Positions 5,661-14,024 of a DNA stretch of 64,000 bases are shown piece after piece. The DNA lies in contig CAKSEO010000004.1 of assembly GCA_934446565.1 (NCBI GenBank), positions 22,934 through 86,933 on the forward strand, read 5' to 3'. The notes beneath the pieces were generated by a model. The model was given only the letters and a program-made list of their open reading frames with translations. It had not been told where the DNA came from and made no database searches. Position numbers and translations under genes: made by a program. Numbering within the stretch: position 1 is the first letter of the stretch; the number at the start of each line of letters is the position of its first letter. Source of the DNA: an uncultured Oscillospiraceae bacterium. Lineage in GTDB: Bacteria; Bacillota; Clostridia; Oscillospirales; Ruminococcaceae.

Positions 5661-8600
5661 ATGCCAAAGAAACAGGACATCAACAAGATACTGATCATCG
5701 GATCAGGTCCTATCATCATCGGACAGGCGTGCGAATTCGACTATTCCGGCACACAGGCTTGCAAAGCGCTTCGTAAGCTGGGTTATCAGATAGTGCTCGT
5801 GAATTCAAACCCTGCAACTATCATGACCGACCCGGATGTTGCCGACATCACCTACATTGAGCCGCTCAATGTTGACAGGCTCACCCAGATAATTGAGAAA
5901 GAGCGCCCCGACGCGCTGCTGCCTAACCTCGGCGGTCAGTCTGGTCTGAACCTCTGCTCCGAGCTTAGCGAAGCCGGCGTGCTTGAAAAGTACAACGTCC
6001 AGGTCATCGGCGTTCAGGTCGACGCTATCGAGCGCGGCGAGGATCGTATCGAATTCAAGCATACAATGCAGAAGCTCGGTATCGAAATGCCCCGCAGCGA
6101 GGTAGCTTACTCCGTTGAAGAAGCTGTAAAAATCGCTGATCAGCTCAAGTATCCTGTCGTTCTTCGTCCTGCTTATACCATGGGTGGCGCAGGCGGCGGC
6201 ATGGTTTACAACATCGATGAGCTGAAGGTCGTATGTGCACGCGGTCTGCAGGCAAGCCTTGTCGGTCAGGTGCTCGTTGAGGAGTGCATAAGCGGCTGGG
6301 AAGAGCTCGAGCTTGAAGTAGTACGCGACGCTAACGACAACGTTATCACTGTATGCTTCATTGAGAATATCGACCCGATCGGCGTTCACACCGGCGATTC
6401 CTTCTGCTCTGCCCCGATGCTCACTATCAGCGAGGACGTTCAGAAGAAGCTCCAGGAATACTCCTACAAGATAGTAAAGGCTATCGAGGTCATCGGCGGC
6501 TGCAACTGCCAGTTCGCACACGATCCCGTTTCCGGACGTATCGTCGTTATCGAGATCAACCCGAGAACCTCCCGCTCCTCCGCGCTCGCTTCAAAGGCTA
6601 CCGGCTTCCCGATCGCCCTGGTTTCCGCTATGCTCGCATGTGGTCTGACGCTGGACGAGATCCCCTGTGGTCAGTGCGGTACTCTTGATAAGTACGTTCC
6701 CGGCGGCGACTATGTCGTTATCAAATTCGCGCGTTGGGCATTCGAAAAGTTCAAGGGCGCAGAGGACAAGCTCGGAACTCAGATGAAGGCAGTCGGCGAG
6801 GTAATGTCAATCGGCAAGACTTACAAGGAAGCTTTCCAGAAGGCTATCCGCAGTCTTGAGACCGGCAGATACGGTCTGGGATTCGCAAAGGATTTCAACA
6901 AACTTACCAAGTCTGAGCTGCTCTCTAAGCTGCGTTATCCCTCAAGCGAGCGTCAGTTCATAATCTATGAGGCACTCCGCAAGGGCGCTACAATTGATGA
7001 GATTTACGACCTCACTAAGATAAAGCATTGGTTCCTCCAGCAGATGAAGGAGCTGGTTGACGAGGAAAACTCCCTTATCGAAAATAAGGGCGCTGTTCCT
7101 GCTGAGCCGGTACTCCGTCAGGCTAAGCTCGACGGTTTCTCCGACAGATACCTCAGCCAGATACTCGGCGTTTCCGAGGAGGAAGTACGCACCACCCGCG
7201 AGAAGTACGGTATCCGCGAGGCGTGGGAGGGCATCCATGTAAGCAGCACTGAAAATGCAGCGTACTATTACTCCACTTATCATGATATCAAGGATACTAG
7301 CCCAGTTTCCGACAAGCCCAAGATAATGATCCTCGGCGGCGGTCCCAATAGAATCGGTCAGGGTATCGAATTTGACTACTGCTGCGTACACGCTGCGCTT
7401 GCACTGAAAAAGCTCGGTTTCGAATCCATCATCGTAAACTGCAACCCCGAAACCGTTTCTACCGACTACGACACCTCCGACAAGCTGTACTTTGAGCCGC
7501 TCACTTTGGAGGATGTTCTGGCCATCCATGAAAAGGAAAAGCCGGTCGGCGTTATCGCACAGTTCGGCGGTCAGACTCCGCTCAACCTTGCAGGCGACCT
7601 CAAGAAGTACGGTGTAAATATCCTCGGCACCAGCCCGGAGACCATCGACCTCGCAGAGGATCGCGACCACTTCCGCGCAATGATGGAGAAACTCGGTATT
7701 CCTATGCCTGAATCCGGAATGGCTGTCAACGTTGACGAGGCGCTGGAGATCGCGAACCGTATCGGCTACCCGGTAATGGTACGTCCCTCCTACGTTCTCG
7801 GCGGCAGAGGTATGGAAGTCGTTCACGACGACGACATGATGAGAGTTTACATGTCCGCAGCCGTTGGCGTAACCCCCGACAGACCCATCCTCATCGACCG
7901 TTTCCTGCACCATGCGACAGAGTGCGAAGCAGACGCTATTTCCGACGGCACGAACTGCTACGTTCCCGCTGTCATGGAGCACATTGAGCTTGCCGGCGTA
8001 CATTCCGGCGACTCCGCCTGCATTCTCCCGAGTAAGAACCTCACCGAAAAGCAGGTCAACACCATCAAGGATTATACCAGAAAGATAGCAGTAGAGATGA
8101 ATGTCTGCGGTCTGATGAACATGCAGTACGCTATCGAGGACGATACTGTTTACGTGCTCGAAGCTAATCCGCGTGCCTCCAGAACAGTTCCGCTGGTTTC
8201 CAAGGTTTGCGGCGTCAACATGGTACAGATCGCTACTCAGATAATCACTTCTTCCCTGACTGGCAACCCCAGTCCCGTTCCGGAACTCCGCGACCACCAG
8301 ATAAACCACTATGGCGTCAAGGAAGCTGTATTCCCGTTCAACATGTTCCCCGAGGTTGACCCGGTTCTCGGTCCGGAGATGCGTTCCACCGGCGAAGTTC
8401 TTGGGATCTCTCCGAGCTTCGGCGAAGCTTATTACAAGGCTCAGGAGGCTACTCGCACCAAGCTTCCGCAGGAGGGCACCGTTCTCCTCAGCGTATGCGA
8501 CCGCGACAAGCCAGAGCTTGTTGAAGTTGCTAAGGCGTTCAACGACCTTGGCTTCAAAATCATCGCAACTGGTAAGAGCTATGAAATGATAAAGGAAGCA

Positions 8601-8879
8601 GGTATCCCCGCAGAGCGCATATTCAAGATGTACGAGGGCAGACCCAACATCGGCGACGCCATTGCCAACGGTAGTATCCAGCTCATCATCAACACTCCTG
8701 CTGGTAAGGACAGCGTTACTGACGACAGCTACATCAGAAAGGCTGCGATAAAACACCGCATTCCGTATATCACCACAATGGCTGCTGCAAAGGCAAGCGC
8801 CGAGGGCATCCGTGCGATAAAGGAGAACAAGCACTTTGGCGTTAAGTCTCTCCAGGCACATCACGATGAAATAATCTGA
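5661..8879 (+). CDS. carB: Carbamoyl-phosphate synthase large subunit
   Basis: CarB makes carbamoyl phosphate from ammonia, bicarbonate and two ATP, for arginine and pyrimidine synthesis; ammonia comes from glutamine hydrolysed by CarA. The 1072-residue protein has the full family length, with the two homologous ATP-grasp halves starting at MPKKQDINKILIIGSGP and, about residue 550, at KPKIMILGGGPNRIGQGIEF, and a C-terminal MGS-type allosteric domain (from about 935). The start follows AAGGGAG. No carA lies next to it: glgA and tRNA-Leu are upstream and a glucanase downstream, so the small subunit must be elsewhere. Confidence 0.97.
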   Translation: MPKKQDINKILIIGSGPIIIGQACEFDYSGTQACKALRKLGYQIVLVNSNPATIMTDPDVADITYIEPLNVDRLTQIIEKERPDALLPNLGGQSGLNLCSELSEAGVLEKYNVQVIGVQVDAIERGEDRIEFKHTMQKLGIEMPRSEVAYSVEEAVKIADQLKYPVVLRPAYTMGGAGGGMVYNIDELKVVCARGLQASLVGQVLVEECISGWEELELEVVRDANDNVITVCFIENIDPIGVHTGDSFCSAPMLTISEDVQKKLQEYSYKIVKAIEVIGGCNCQFAHDPVSGRIVVIEINPRTSRSSALASKATGFPIALVSAMLACGLTLDEIPCGQCGTLDKYVPGGDYVVIKFARWAFEKFKGAEDKLGTQMKAVGEVMSIGKTYKEAFQKAIRSLETGRYGLGFAKDFNKLTKSELLSKLRYPSSERQFIIYEALRKGATIDEIYDLTKIKHWFLQQMKELVDEENSLIENKGAVPAEPVLRQAKLDGFSDRYLSQILGVSEEEVRTTREKYGIREAWEGIHVSSTENAAYYYSTYHDIKDTSPVSDKPKIMILGGGPNRIGQGIEFDYCCVHAALALKKLGFESIIVNCNPETVSTDYDTSDKLYFEPLTLEDVLAIHEKEKPVGVIAQFGGQTPLNLAGDLKKYGVNILGTSPETIDLAEDRDHFRAMMEKLGIPMPESGMAVNVDEALEIANRIGYPVMVRPSYVLGGRGMEVVHDDDMMRVYMSAAVGVTPDRPILIDRFLHHATECEADAISDGTNCYVPAVMEHIELAGVHSGDSACILPSKNLTEKQVNTIKDYTRKIAVEMNVCGLMNMQYAIEDDTVYVLEANPRASRTVPLVSKVCGVNMVQIATQIITSSLTGNPSPVPELRDHQINHYGVKEAVFPFNMFPEVDPVLGPEMRSTGEVLGISPSFGEAYYKAQEATRTKLPQEGTVLLSVCDRDKPELVEVAKAFNDLGFKIIATGKSYEMIKEAGIPAERIFKMYEGRPNIGDAIANGSIQLIINTPAGKDSVTDDSYIRKAAIKHRIPYITTMAAAKASAEGIRAIKENKHFGVKSLQAHHDEII

Positions 8880-8885
8880 TAACGT

Positions 8886-8918
8886 ATCCCTCCGGGTATC
8901 TTTCCCGGAGGGATTTTT
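8886..8918 (+). terminator. carB terminator
   Basis: Stem ATCCCTCCGGG / CCCGGAGGGAT followed by five T, six bases after the stop codon. Confidence 0.9.
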
Positions 8919-8943
8919 ATGTCTTAAATTATGCAGCTGACTG

Positions 8944-8972
8944 TTGATTTTTCAGTGGTAAGGTGTTATAAT
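8944..8972 (+). promoter_or_regulatory. Promoter of the GH5 glucanase
   Basis: TTGATT and TATAAT with a 17-base spacer, about 30 bases before the start codon. Confidence 0.7.
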
Positions 8973-9002
8973 TATATTATTATATTTTGAAAGGACGCCA
9001 CC

Positions 9003-10703
9003 ATGAAAAATAAGCTGAAATCGCTACTAGCAACGCTTCTCTGTGCGTCAGTGCTTTGCGGCTGCGCGGCAGATGAAAGACCCGGCGGAAACGTCACCGA
9101 ATCACTCGCCACATCAGGAGATTCATCAGTTTCCTCAGCTATCTCCGCCGAAGGAACATACTCTCCAACTGAATCAGTCTCCCCTGCCGACTCATCTCAG
9201 CTTCCGGACGAAACTGAACAGGTTTCACAGGCTTCCGTTGAGTCGCCCGCCGATACGGTAGCTTCATCTTCGGCTGTGAACAATGAAACTGCTTCAACAT
9301 CCGCTGCACAGACATCGGCTGCGTCAAAAGCATCAACCGCGTCTCCTTCCAAGGACGCCGCTAAGTTCTCAGTTGACTGGAAACTGAATTCCACCTGGGA
9401 GGAGGGTGGAAATAAATGCGGCGGGTATGAAGCTGTTATCAACAACAATTCCGGCTCAGATGTGGACAGCTGGACTTTAAAACTGACAGTCCCCTCCGGA
9501 TTCAAGCTCACAGCAAGCTGGAACGGAGTTTTCTCCGTAAGCGGCAACACGCTCACTGTCAAAAATGAATCTTACAACGGAACTATCCCAAATGGTGGAA
9601 ACACCGGATTCGGATTCAATTATTCCTGCACCGGGGATTTCAAACCAGAAAAGGCGACCGTAAACGGCTCGGCGGCGTCATCTGGTACGGGCTCAGGGCA
9701 GAACAACAGCGCCGAGCCGTCAGCGCCTGCTGCTAGTACAGCAACTATCCAGACAGTCCCGCCCGCGCCGGAGGACCCCGACGGGACCACACCAGTAGCC
9801 GCTCACGGACAGCTTTCCGTAAAGGGCACGCAGCTTGTTGACAAAAACGGCAAGGGCTATCAGCTGCGCGGAATGAGCACCCACGGCATTACCTGGTTCC
9901 CGGATTTCATCAATGAAAACGCGTTCCGCACGCTGCGCGACGACTGGAACACAAACGTTGTTCGAATGGCGATGTACGTTGACGAATGGGGCAACGGTCA
10001 GTGCTACATGCAGAACAAGGACGGCAGTACTCTGCTTCTTGAAAAGGGCGTTGATATCTGTATCAAGCTCGGAATGTACGTCATAATCGACTGGCATGTG
10101 CTGAATCCCGGAGATCCCTCGCAGTATACTGACGAGGCGATAAAGTTCTTCGATAAAGTTTCGAAAAAGTACGCCGACTATCCCAATATAATCTACGAGA
10201 TAGTAAACGAGCCCAACGGCAACGTGACCTGGGGCGGAGTTATCAAGCCCTACGCCGAAAAGGTGATTCCGGTCATCCGCAAAAACGACAAGGACGCTGT
10301 TATCATCGTCGGCACTCCGACATGGAGTCAGGATATCGACCAGGCGCTTGCAGACCCGTTGAAATATGACAACGTCATGTACGCGCTTCACTTCTACGCC
10401 GCAACACATACCGACTGGCTGCGGGAGCGCGCCGAAAAATGCATAAACGGCGGGCTGCCGATATTCGTTTCGGAATTCGGCTGCTGCGACGCTTCGGGAA
10501 ACGGCGCAAACGATTTCGCTCAGACCGAAAAGTGGCTCAAACTCCTCGACAAACACGGCGTAAGCTACTGCAACTGGAATCTCGCCAACAAAAACGAATC
10601 CTCCTCCAGTTTCAAGGAATCCGCTAAGGCTGACGGCAACTGGTCAGACGGAGATTACTCAGAGAGTGGCGCATGGATACGCAAATGGTTCAGAGATCAC
10701 TGA
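9003..10703 (+). CDS. Lipoprotein endoglucanase, CBM2-like plus GH5
   Basis: A 566-residue surface enzyme expected to cut beta-1,4-glucan. Residues 1-21 are a lipoprotein signal with lipobox LCGC (Cys21 lipidated). A Ser/Thr-rich linker follows (to about 118), then a CBM2-like cellulose-binding module (about 121-222, with spaced tryptophans and a closing NG), a second linker, and a GH5 catalytic domain (about 268-566), most like subfamily 2. The acid/base is E403 (VNEPNG) and the nucleophile E491 (VSEFG). It has its own promoter and ends in the repeat element at 10.7 kb. No dockerin is present, so anchoring is by lipid rather than a cellulosome. Confidence 0.93.
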   Translation: MKNKLKSLLATLLCASVLCGCAADERPGGNVTESLATSGDSSVSSAISAEGTYSPTESVSPADSSQLPDETEQVSQASVESPADTVASSSAVNNETASTSAAQTSAASKASTASPSKDAAKFSVDWKLNSTWEEGGNKCGGYEAVINNNSGSDVDSWTLKLTVPSGFKLTASWNGVFSVSGNTLTVKNESYNGTIPNGGNTGFGFNYSCTGDFKPEKATVNGSAASSGTGSGQNNSAEPSAPAASTATIQTVPPAPEDPDGTTPVAAHGQLSVKGTQLVDKNGKGYQLRGMSTHGITWFPDFINENAFRTLRDDWNTNVVRMAMYVDEWGNGQCYMQNKDGSTLLLEKGVDICIKLGMYVIIDWHVLNPGDPSQYTDEAIKFFDKVSKKYADYPNIIYEIVNEPNGNVTWGGVIKPYAEKVIPVIRKNDKDAVIIVGTPTWSQDIDQALADPLKYDNVMYALHFYAATHTDWLRERAEKCINGGLPIFVSEFGCCDASGNGANDFAQTEKWLKLLDKHGVSYCNWNLANKNESSSSFKESAKADGNWSDGDYSESGAWIRKWFRDH

Positions 10704-10711
10704 TATAATTT

Positions 10712-10960
10712 GACCCCGGCAGGCGTAAGCCCACCGGGGTCACAGACCGTCGAAAAAGTCACTAAAGTGACTTTTCCGCCGAACATCCGCCCTGCGCGCA
10801 CAGCGTAAGGCGTAGCCGTCGCCTAGACACTTGTGCGGATAGAAGTGTTTTTTGCCCCGGGAAACCCGGAGCAAAAAACGGATTTCAAAAGCCCGCTTCG
10901 CGGGCAAATTCGATTTTTTCGACAAGCTGAGACCCCGGCAGGCGTAAGCCCACCGGGGTC
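10712..10960. mobile_element. Terminator-flanked repeat element, copy A (inverted)
   Basis: A 189-bp core (10742-10930) lies between two identical 30-bp hairpins (10712-10741 and 10931-10960, arms GACCCCGG / CCGGGGTC). The outer flanks AATTT and AAATT still extend one stem, so an original single terminator seems to have been split and duplicated. The core ends are imperfect inverted repeats, ACAGACCGTCGAAAAA and, inverted, TCAGCTTGTCGAAAAA. Copy B at 39.6 kb is nearly identical in the other orientation, with a different duplicated hairpin. Its 61-codon frame is probably not a gene. Confidence 0.8.
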
Positions 10961-10968
10961 AAATTATT

Positions 10969-11449
10969 TTACAGGAATATATATTTGAGAACGAACAAAA
11001 CCGAAAGCACGTAAATCAGCGGTGGAATTTTTTTCGCTTTCCCGCAGCAGAGGTTGATGAGCGTATAGGAGATAATGCCGAGCGAAATGCCCTCGGAAAC
11101 GCTGTAAAACAGCGGCATTGCGATAATGCAGATGTATGCCGGGATAGCGTCGGTCAGGGATTTAGGCGTTCAGTCCCATTCCTGCGGAAAGCGCGAACGG
11201 CAGATTAGCCATAAGCCCCATCAACATCGTTCCTATAAACGATGCAATGCAGGTGGCGATAAGTACCGCAGTTCCGTCCATGCCCGCTGCGGAAAGTATG
11301 CTCGGGTTAACCGCCAGAATGTACGCCATCGTCATGAACGTGGTCAGCCCTGCGGCTAGTTCAGTCCTGACATTGGTGCGGTTTTCAGTGAGCTTGAAAA
11401 ATCTGTCCAGGAAGCTGCGCTTATCAGTATCTTTGGTTTTTGTACTCAT
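10969..11449 (-). pseudogene. Decayed AzgA/PbuG-type purine permease
   Basis: The gene starts with a good GAGAGGTGCC site at 11449, eight bases after hpt, and encodes the N-terminal 95 residues of a NCS2/AzgA-type adenine/guanine/hypoxanthine permease (FFKLTENRTNVRTELAAGLT, then FALSAGMGLNA) before a stop at 11162. From about 11159 to 10969 a different frame encodes the family's normal C-terminus (AIPAYICIIAMPLFYSVSEG, then CCGKAKKIPPLIYVLSVLF). The central part of roughly 270 codons is missing, so this is an internal deletion with a frameshift. It was probably a purine-uptake partner of hpt. Confidence 0.85.
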
Positions 11450-11457
11450 GGCACCTC

Positions 11458-12003
11458 TCAGTCAGCGCTGTATTCCGCGATGTAGGGCAGGTTGCGGTAC
11501 TTCTCGCCGCAGTCCAGCCCGTAGCCTATCACGAAATAGTCCGGAATCGTGAACAGCGCCTTGTCAGCTTCAAAGTCCACCGCACGCCGTGACGGCTTGT
11601 CCAGCAGGGTGATGACCTCAAGCGACAGCGGGTCGCGTTTTTTCAGCAGCTCAACTACAGCCTTGAGAGTGCGGCCGGTGTCGATTATGTCCTCAAGGAT
11701 GACAACGTGATAACCACTGATGTCCTGGGTCAGGTCCTTAGTGATAGTTACTTCGCCTGAGGATACAGTACCGTTATAGTAGCTTTTTGCGCACATGAAC
11801 GCGATTTCACAGGGTATCGTCACCGCACGGCAGAAATCCGCCATGAATACGAATGCGCCGTTAAGTATGCTGACAAGCAGCAGCGGTTTGCCTGCGTATT
11901 TTTCGCTGAGCTCTCTGCCTGCTTCGGCTATTTTGACCTTTATTTCCTCTTCGGTGAATATCACGCGTTTTATGTTTTTTGTCAGTTCGTTTGATGTTGT
12001 CAA
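11458..12003 (-). CDS. hpt: Hypoxanthine phosphoribosyltransferase
   Basis: Hpt converts hypoxanthine or guanine plus PRPP to IMP or GMP in purine salvage. The protein has 181 residues, the standard length, and shows the PRPP loop VVILEDIIDTGRTL at about 99-112 and the LLLVSILNGAFVFMADF region near 40-57. The start follows GGGAGGAAAATAACTTGAC. It is the first gene of a two-gene unit with the decayed purine permease downstream and has a clear promoter upstream. Confidence 0.95.
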   Translation of the reverse strand: MTTSNELTKNIKRVIFTEEEIKVKIAEAGRELSEKYAGKPLLLVSILNGAFVFMADFCRAVTIPCEIAFMCAKSYYNGTVSSGEVTITKDLTQDISGYHVVILEDIIDTGRTLKAVVELLKKRDPLSLEVITLLDKPSRRAVDFEADKALFTIPDYFVIGYGLDCGEKYRNLPYIAEYSAD

Positions 12004-12078
12004 GTTATTTTCCTCCCTGTTACTTTCAGCGGGTGCTTAAAAAATACCGCACGATTTAAATGCGGAAATATCTATTTT

Positions 12079-12107
12079 ATTATAGCCTATTTCCATGCTT
12101 TTTTCAA
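12079..12107 (-). promoter_or_regulatory. hpt promoter
   Basis: TTGAAA (12102-12107) and TATAAT (12079-12084), spacer 17. The leader holds a small CCGCA / TGCGG hairpin. Confidence 0.75.
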
Positions 12108-12158
12108 TAGCTTTCGCGAATTTTCGGCAATAGCGTATAATATTTTCTTGATTTGCTA

Positions 12159-12187
12159 TTGACAATTCCCAAACTAAAATGTATAAT
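12159..12187 (+). promoter_or_regulatory. tcdA promoter
   Basis: TTGACA and TATAAT with a 17-base spacer, divergent from the hpt promoter and about 45 bases before the tcdA start. Confidence 0.8.
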
Positions 12188-12231
12188 ATATCAGAACCAT
12201 ATGTTTTATAGACAAAGAACAGGAGCTCTGA

Positions 12232-12999
12232 ATGTTAAATCAATTTTCACGAACCGAACTGATTTTCGGAAAAGAAGCAATGGAGAAGCTGGCGAATTCC
12301 CGCGTTGCAGTTTTCGGCATAGGCGGAGTCGGCGGATTCACCGTAGAGGCGCTCGCACGTAGCGGCGTCGGAACTATCGACATAATCGACGATGATAAGG
12401 TGTGCCTTACAAATATAAACCGCCAGATATTTGCCACCAGAAAGACGGTCGGGAAATATAAGGTAGAGGTCGCCAGGGAGCGGCTGCTTGAAATCAATCC
12501 TGACATCAAGGTCAACTGCTGGCAGACGTTTTACACACCGGAAACCGCAGATCAGTTCGATTTCTCGCAGTATGACTACGTTGTTGACGCGATAGACACC
12601 GTTACCGGAAAGATCGAGCTTGTCATGAATGCTGAAAAATGTCACACTCCGATAATTTGCTCCATGGGCGCTGGCAACAAGGTCGATCCGACACGTTTCG
12701 AGGTCGCAGATATTTACAGTACCTCTGTCTGCCCTCTTGCCAGAGTAATGCGCTATGAGCTGAAAAAGCGCGGCATACGCAAGCTGAAAGTCGTTTACTC
12801 AAAGGAGAAGCCGATAACTCCCGTTGACGACATGGCGATAAGCTGCAAGCAGCACTGCGTCTGCCCTCCCGGAACAAAACGCAAGTGTACTCACCGGAAT
12901 CAAGTACCCGGAAGTAATGCGTTCGTACCGTCGGTCGTCGGGTTGATAATCGCCGGAGAGGTCATCAAGGACATCACCGGATTCAAAGGTGTGAAGTGA
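12232..12999 (+). CDS. tcdA: tRNA threonylcarbamoyladenosine dehydratase
   Basis: A 255-residue ThiF/E1-like protein of the TcdA (YgdL, CsdL) family, which uses ATP to cyclise t6A37 to ct6A in tRNAs reading ANN codons. The nucleotide-binding motif VFGIGGVGGF lies at about 27-36, with NINRQI near 63 and the DAIDTVTGK segment near 115. A CVCPPGTKRKC segment near the C-terminus may bind zinc. The start follows AGGAGCTCTGA. The GH26 gene starts on its stop codon. Confidence 0.88.
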   Translation: MLNQFSRTELIFGKEAMEKLANSRVAVFGIGGVGGFTVEALARSGVGTIDIIDDDKVCLTNINRQIFATRKTVGKYKVEVARERLLEINPDIKVNCWQTFYTPETADQFDFSQYDYVVDAIDTVTGKIELVMNAEKCHTPIICSMGAGNKVDPTRFEVADIYSTSVCPLARVMRYELKKRGIRKLKVVYSKEKPITPVDDMAISCKQHCVCPPGTKRKCTHRNQVPGSNAFVPSVVGLIIAGEVIKDITGFKGVK

Positions 13000-13964
13000 T
13001 GCGTGCAGTAAATCCTAACGCCCAGCCGGAAGCACAGCGCGTTCTTGATTACCTTGAGGAGATGCGCGGACATAAGCTGATACTTGGTCAGCACACACAG
13101 ACGATGGAACAGAAAGAGCTTGCGTATATAAAGCAAATCACCGGGAAGCTCCCGGCGCTGTGCGGCTTTGAGCTTCTGGGATACTCTCCGAATATCCGTC
13201 CGGAGGATTCAGGAGAGGAGTGCATGACCGAAGTTATAAACGCGCGGGGTACGCTCCGAAAGGCATGGGAGTGGGCGCGGCTCGGCGGACTTATAACGTT
13301 CACGTGGCACTGGTTTTCGCCGCTTGGAGGACGTGACAAGTCATTCTTCTCGGATAACACAGATTTCAGCGCGACAAGGGCGGGACAGTCCGGAACTCCT
13401 GAAAACGCTACGTTCCTTAATGACCTGGACTACATGGCGGGACTGCTAAGACCTTTCTGTGACGAACATATCCCGATATTGTGGCGTCCGTTCCATGAAG
13501 CCGAGGGTAACTGGTTCTGGTGGGGACGCGAGGGCGCAGAGCCATGCAGAATCCTCTATCGGCTGATGTTTGAGCGGTTTACGAAGCGACATCACCTCGA
13601 CAACCTGATATGGGTGCAGAATTCCCCCAAAGCCGAGAATTACCCCGGGGATGACGTTGTGGACATCATTTCCCGCGACCTCTACCCTCCCGCTCACGAG
13701 CACACTGACCTTGCCCGGGAATACAATGAGATAAGCTGCGCAGTGTCCAAAAATAAGTTAGCTGCGGTTGCGGAAATAGGTACTATCCCCGACGTACCCG
13801 CGCTGACTCGGCACAATATTCCGTGGAGCTGGTTCATGACCTGGTCTGGCAACTTTACGTGTTCCGAGAACTTCACGACCAACGAGGAGCTTCAGCGGGC
13901 ATATAACTGTGAGGACTCAATTACGCTTGACAGATTGCCCAAGCTTTATGAATGCAATTTCTAG
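12999..13964 (+). CDS. GH26 enzyme, probable beta-mannanase, cytoplasmic
   Basis: A 321-residue glycoside hydrolase family 26 protein, a family of mostly beta-1,4-mannanases. The acid/base is E167 in WRPFHEAEGNWFWWG and the nucleophile E259 in AVAEIG. The N-terminal GHKLILGQHTQT and the FTWHWFSPLGG segment also fit the family. There is no signal peptide, so it probably acts in the cytoplasm on imported manno-oligosaccharides. The chosen ATG overlaps the tcdA stop by one base, which implies translational coupling; GTG at 12996 is possible. Substrate is inferred only from the family. Confidence 0.88.
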   Translation: MRAVNPNAQPEAQRVLDYLEEMRGHKLILGQHTQTMEQKELAYIKQITGKLPALCGFELLGYSPNIRPEDSGEECMTEVINARGTLRKAWEWARLGGLITFTWHWFSPLGGRDKSFFSDNTDFSATRAGQSGTPENATFLNDLDYMAGLLRPFCDEHIPILWRPFHEAEGNWFWWGREGAEPCRILYRLMFERFTKRHHLDNLIWVQNSPKAENYPGDDVVDIISRDLYPPAHEHTDLAREYNEISCAVSKNKLAAVAEIGTIPDVPALTRHNIPWSWFMTWSGNFTCSENFTTNEELQRAYNCEDSITLDRLPKLYECNF

Positions 13965-13980
13965 CCTGCTCAAATAAATT

Positions 13981-14012
13981 ACCCTCCTGTTTACACAGGA
14001 GGGTTTGTTGTT
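13981..14012. terminator. Bidirectional terminator between GH26 and yebC
   Basis: Perfect 10-bp stem ACCCTCCTGT / ACAGGAGGGT with T-rich sequence on both sides, between two converging genes. Confidence 0.85.
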
Positions 14013-14024
14013 TTTAGTGTACTA

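Noticed and set aside
6942-8864. A 640-codon open frame antisense to carB, and a 238-codon one at 5805-6521
   Set aside because: carB is unmistakable on the other strand. Long antisense frames arise from its codon bias; no ribosome binding site or known domain supports them.
9003-10703. Dockerin or cohesin modules on the glucanases
   Set aside because: Both GH5 proteins have lipoboxes and binding-type modules but no paired calcium-binding dockerin repeats, so there is no cellulosome evidence here.
10740-10925. Frames of about 61 codons within both copies of the 190-bp repeat element
   Set aside because: The frames arise from the repeat and its hairpins. The second copy has an indel and reads on past the element, and neither has a ribosome binding site.
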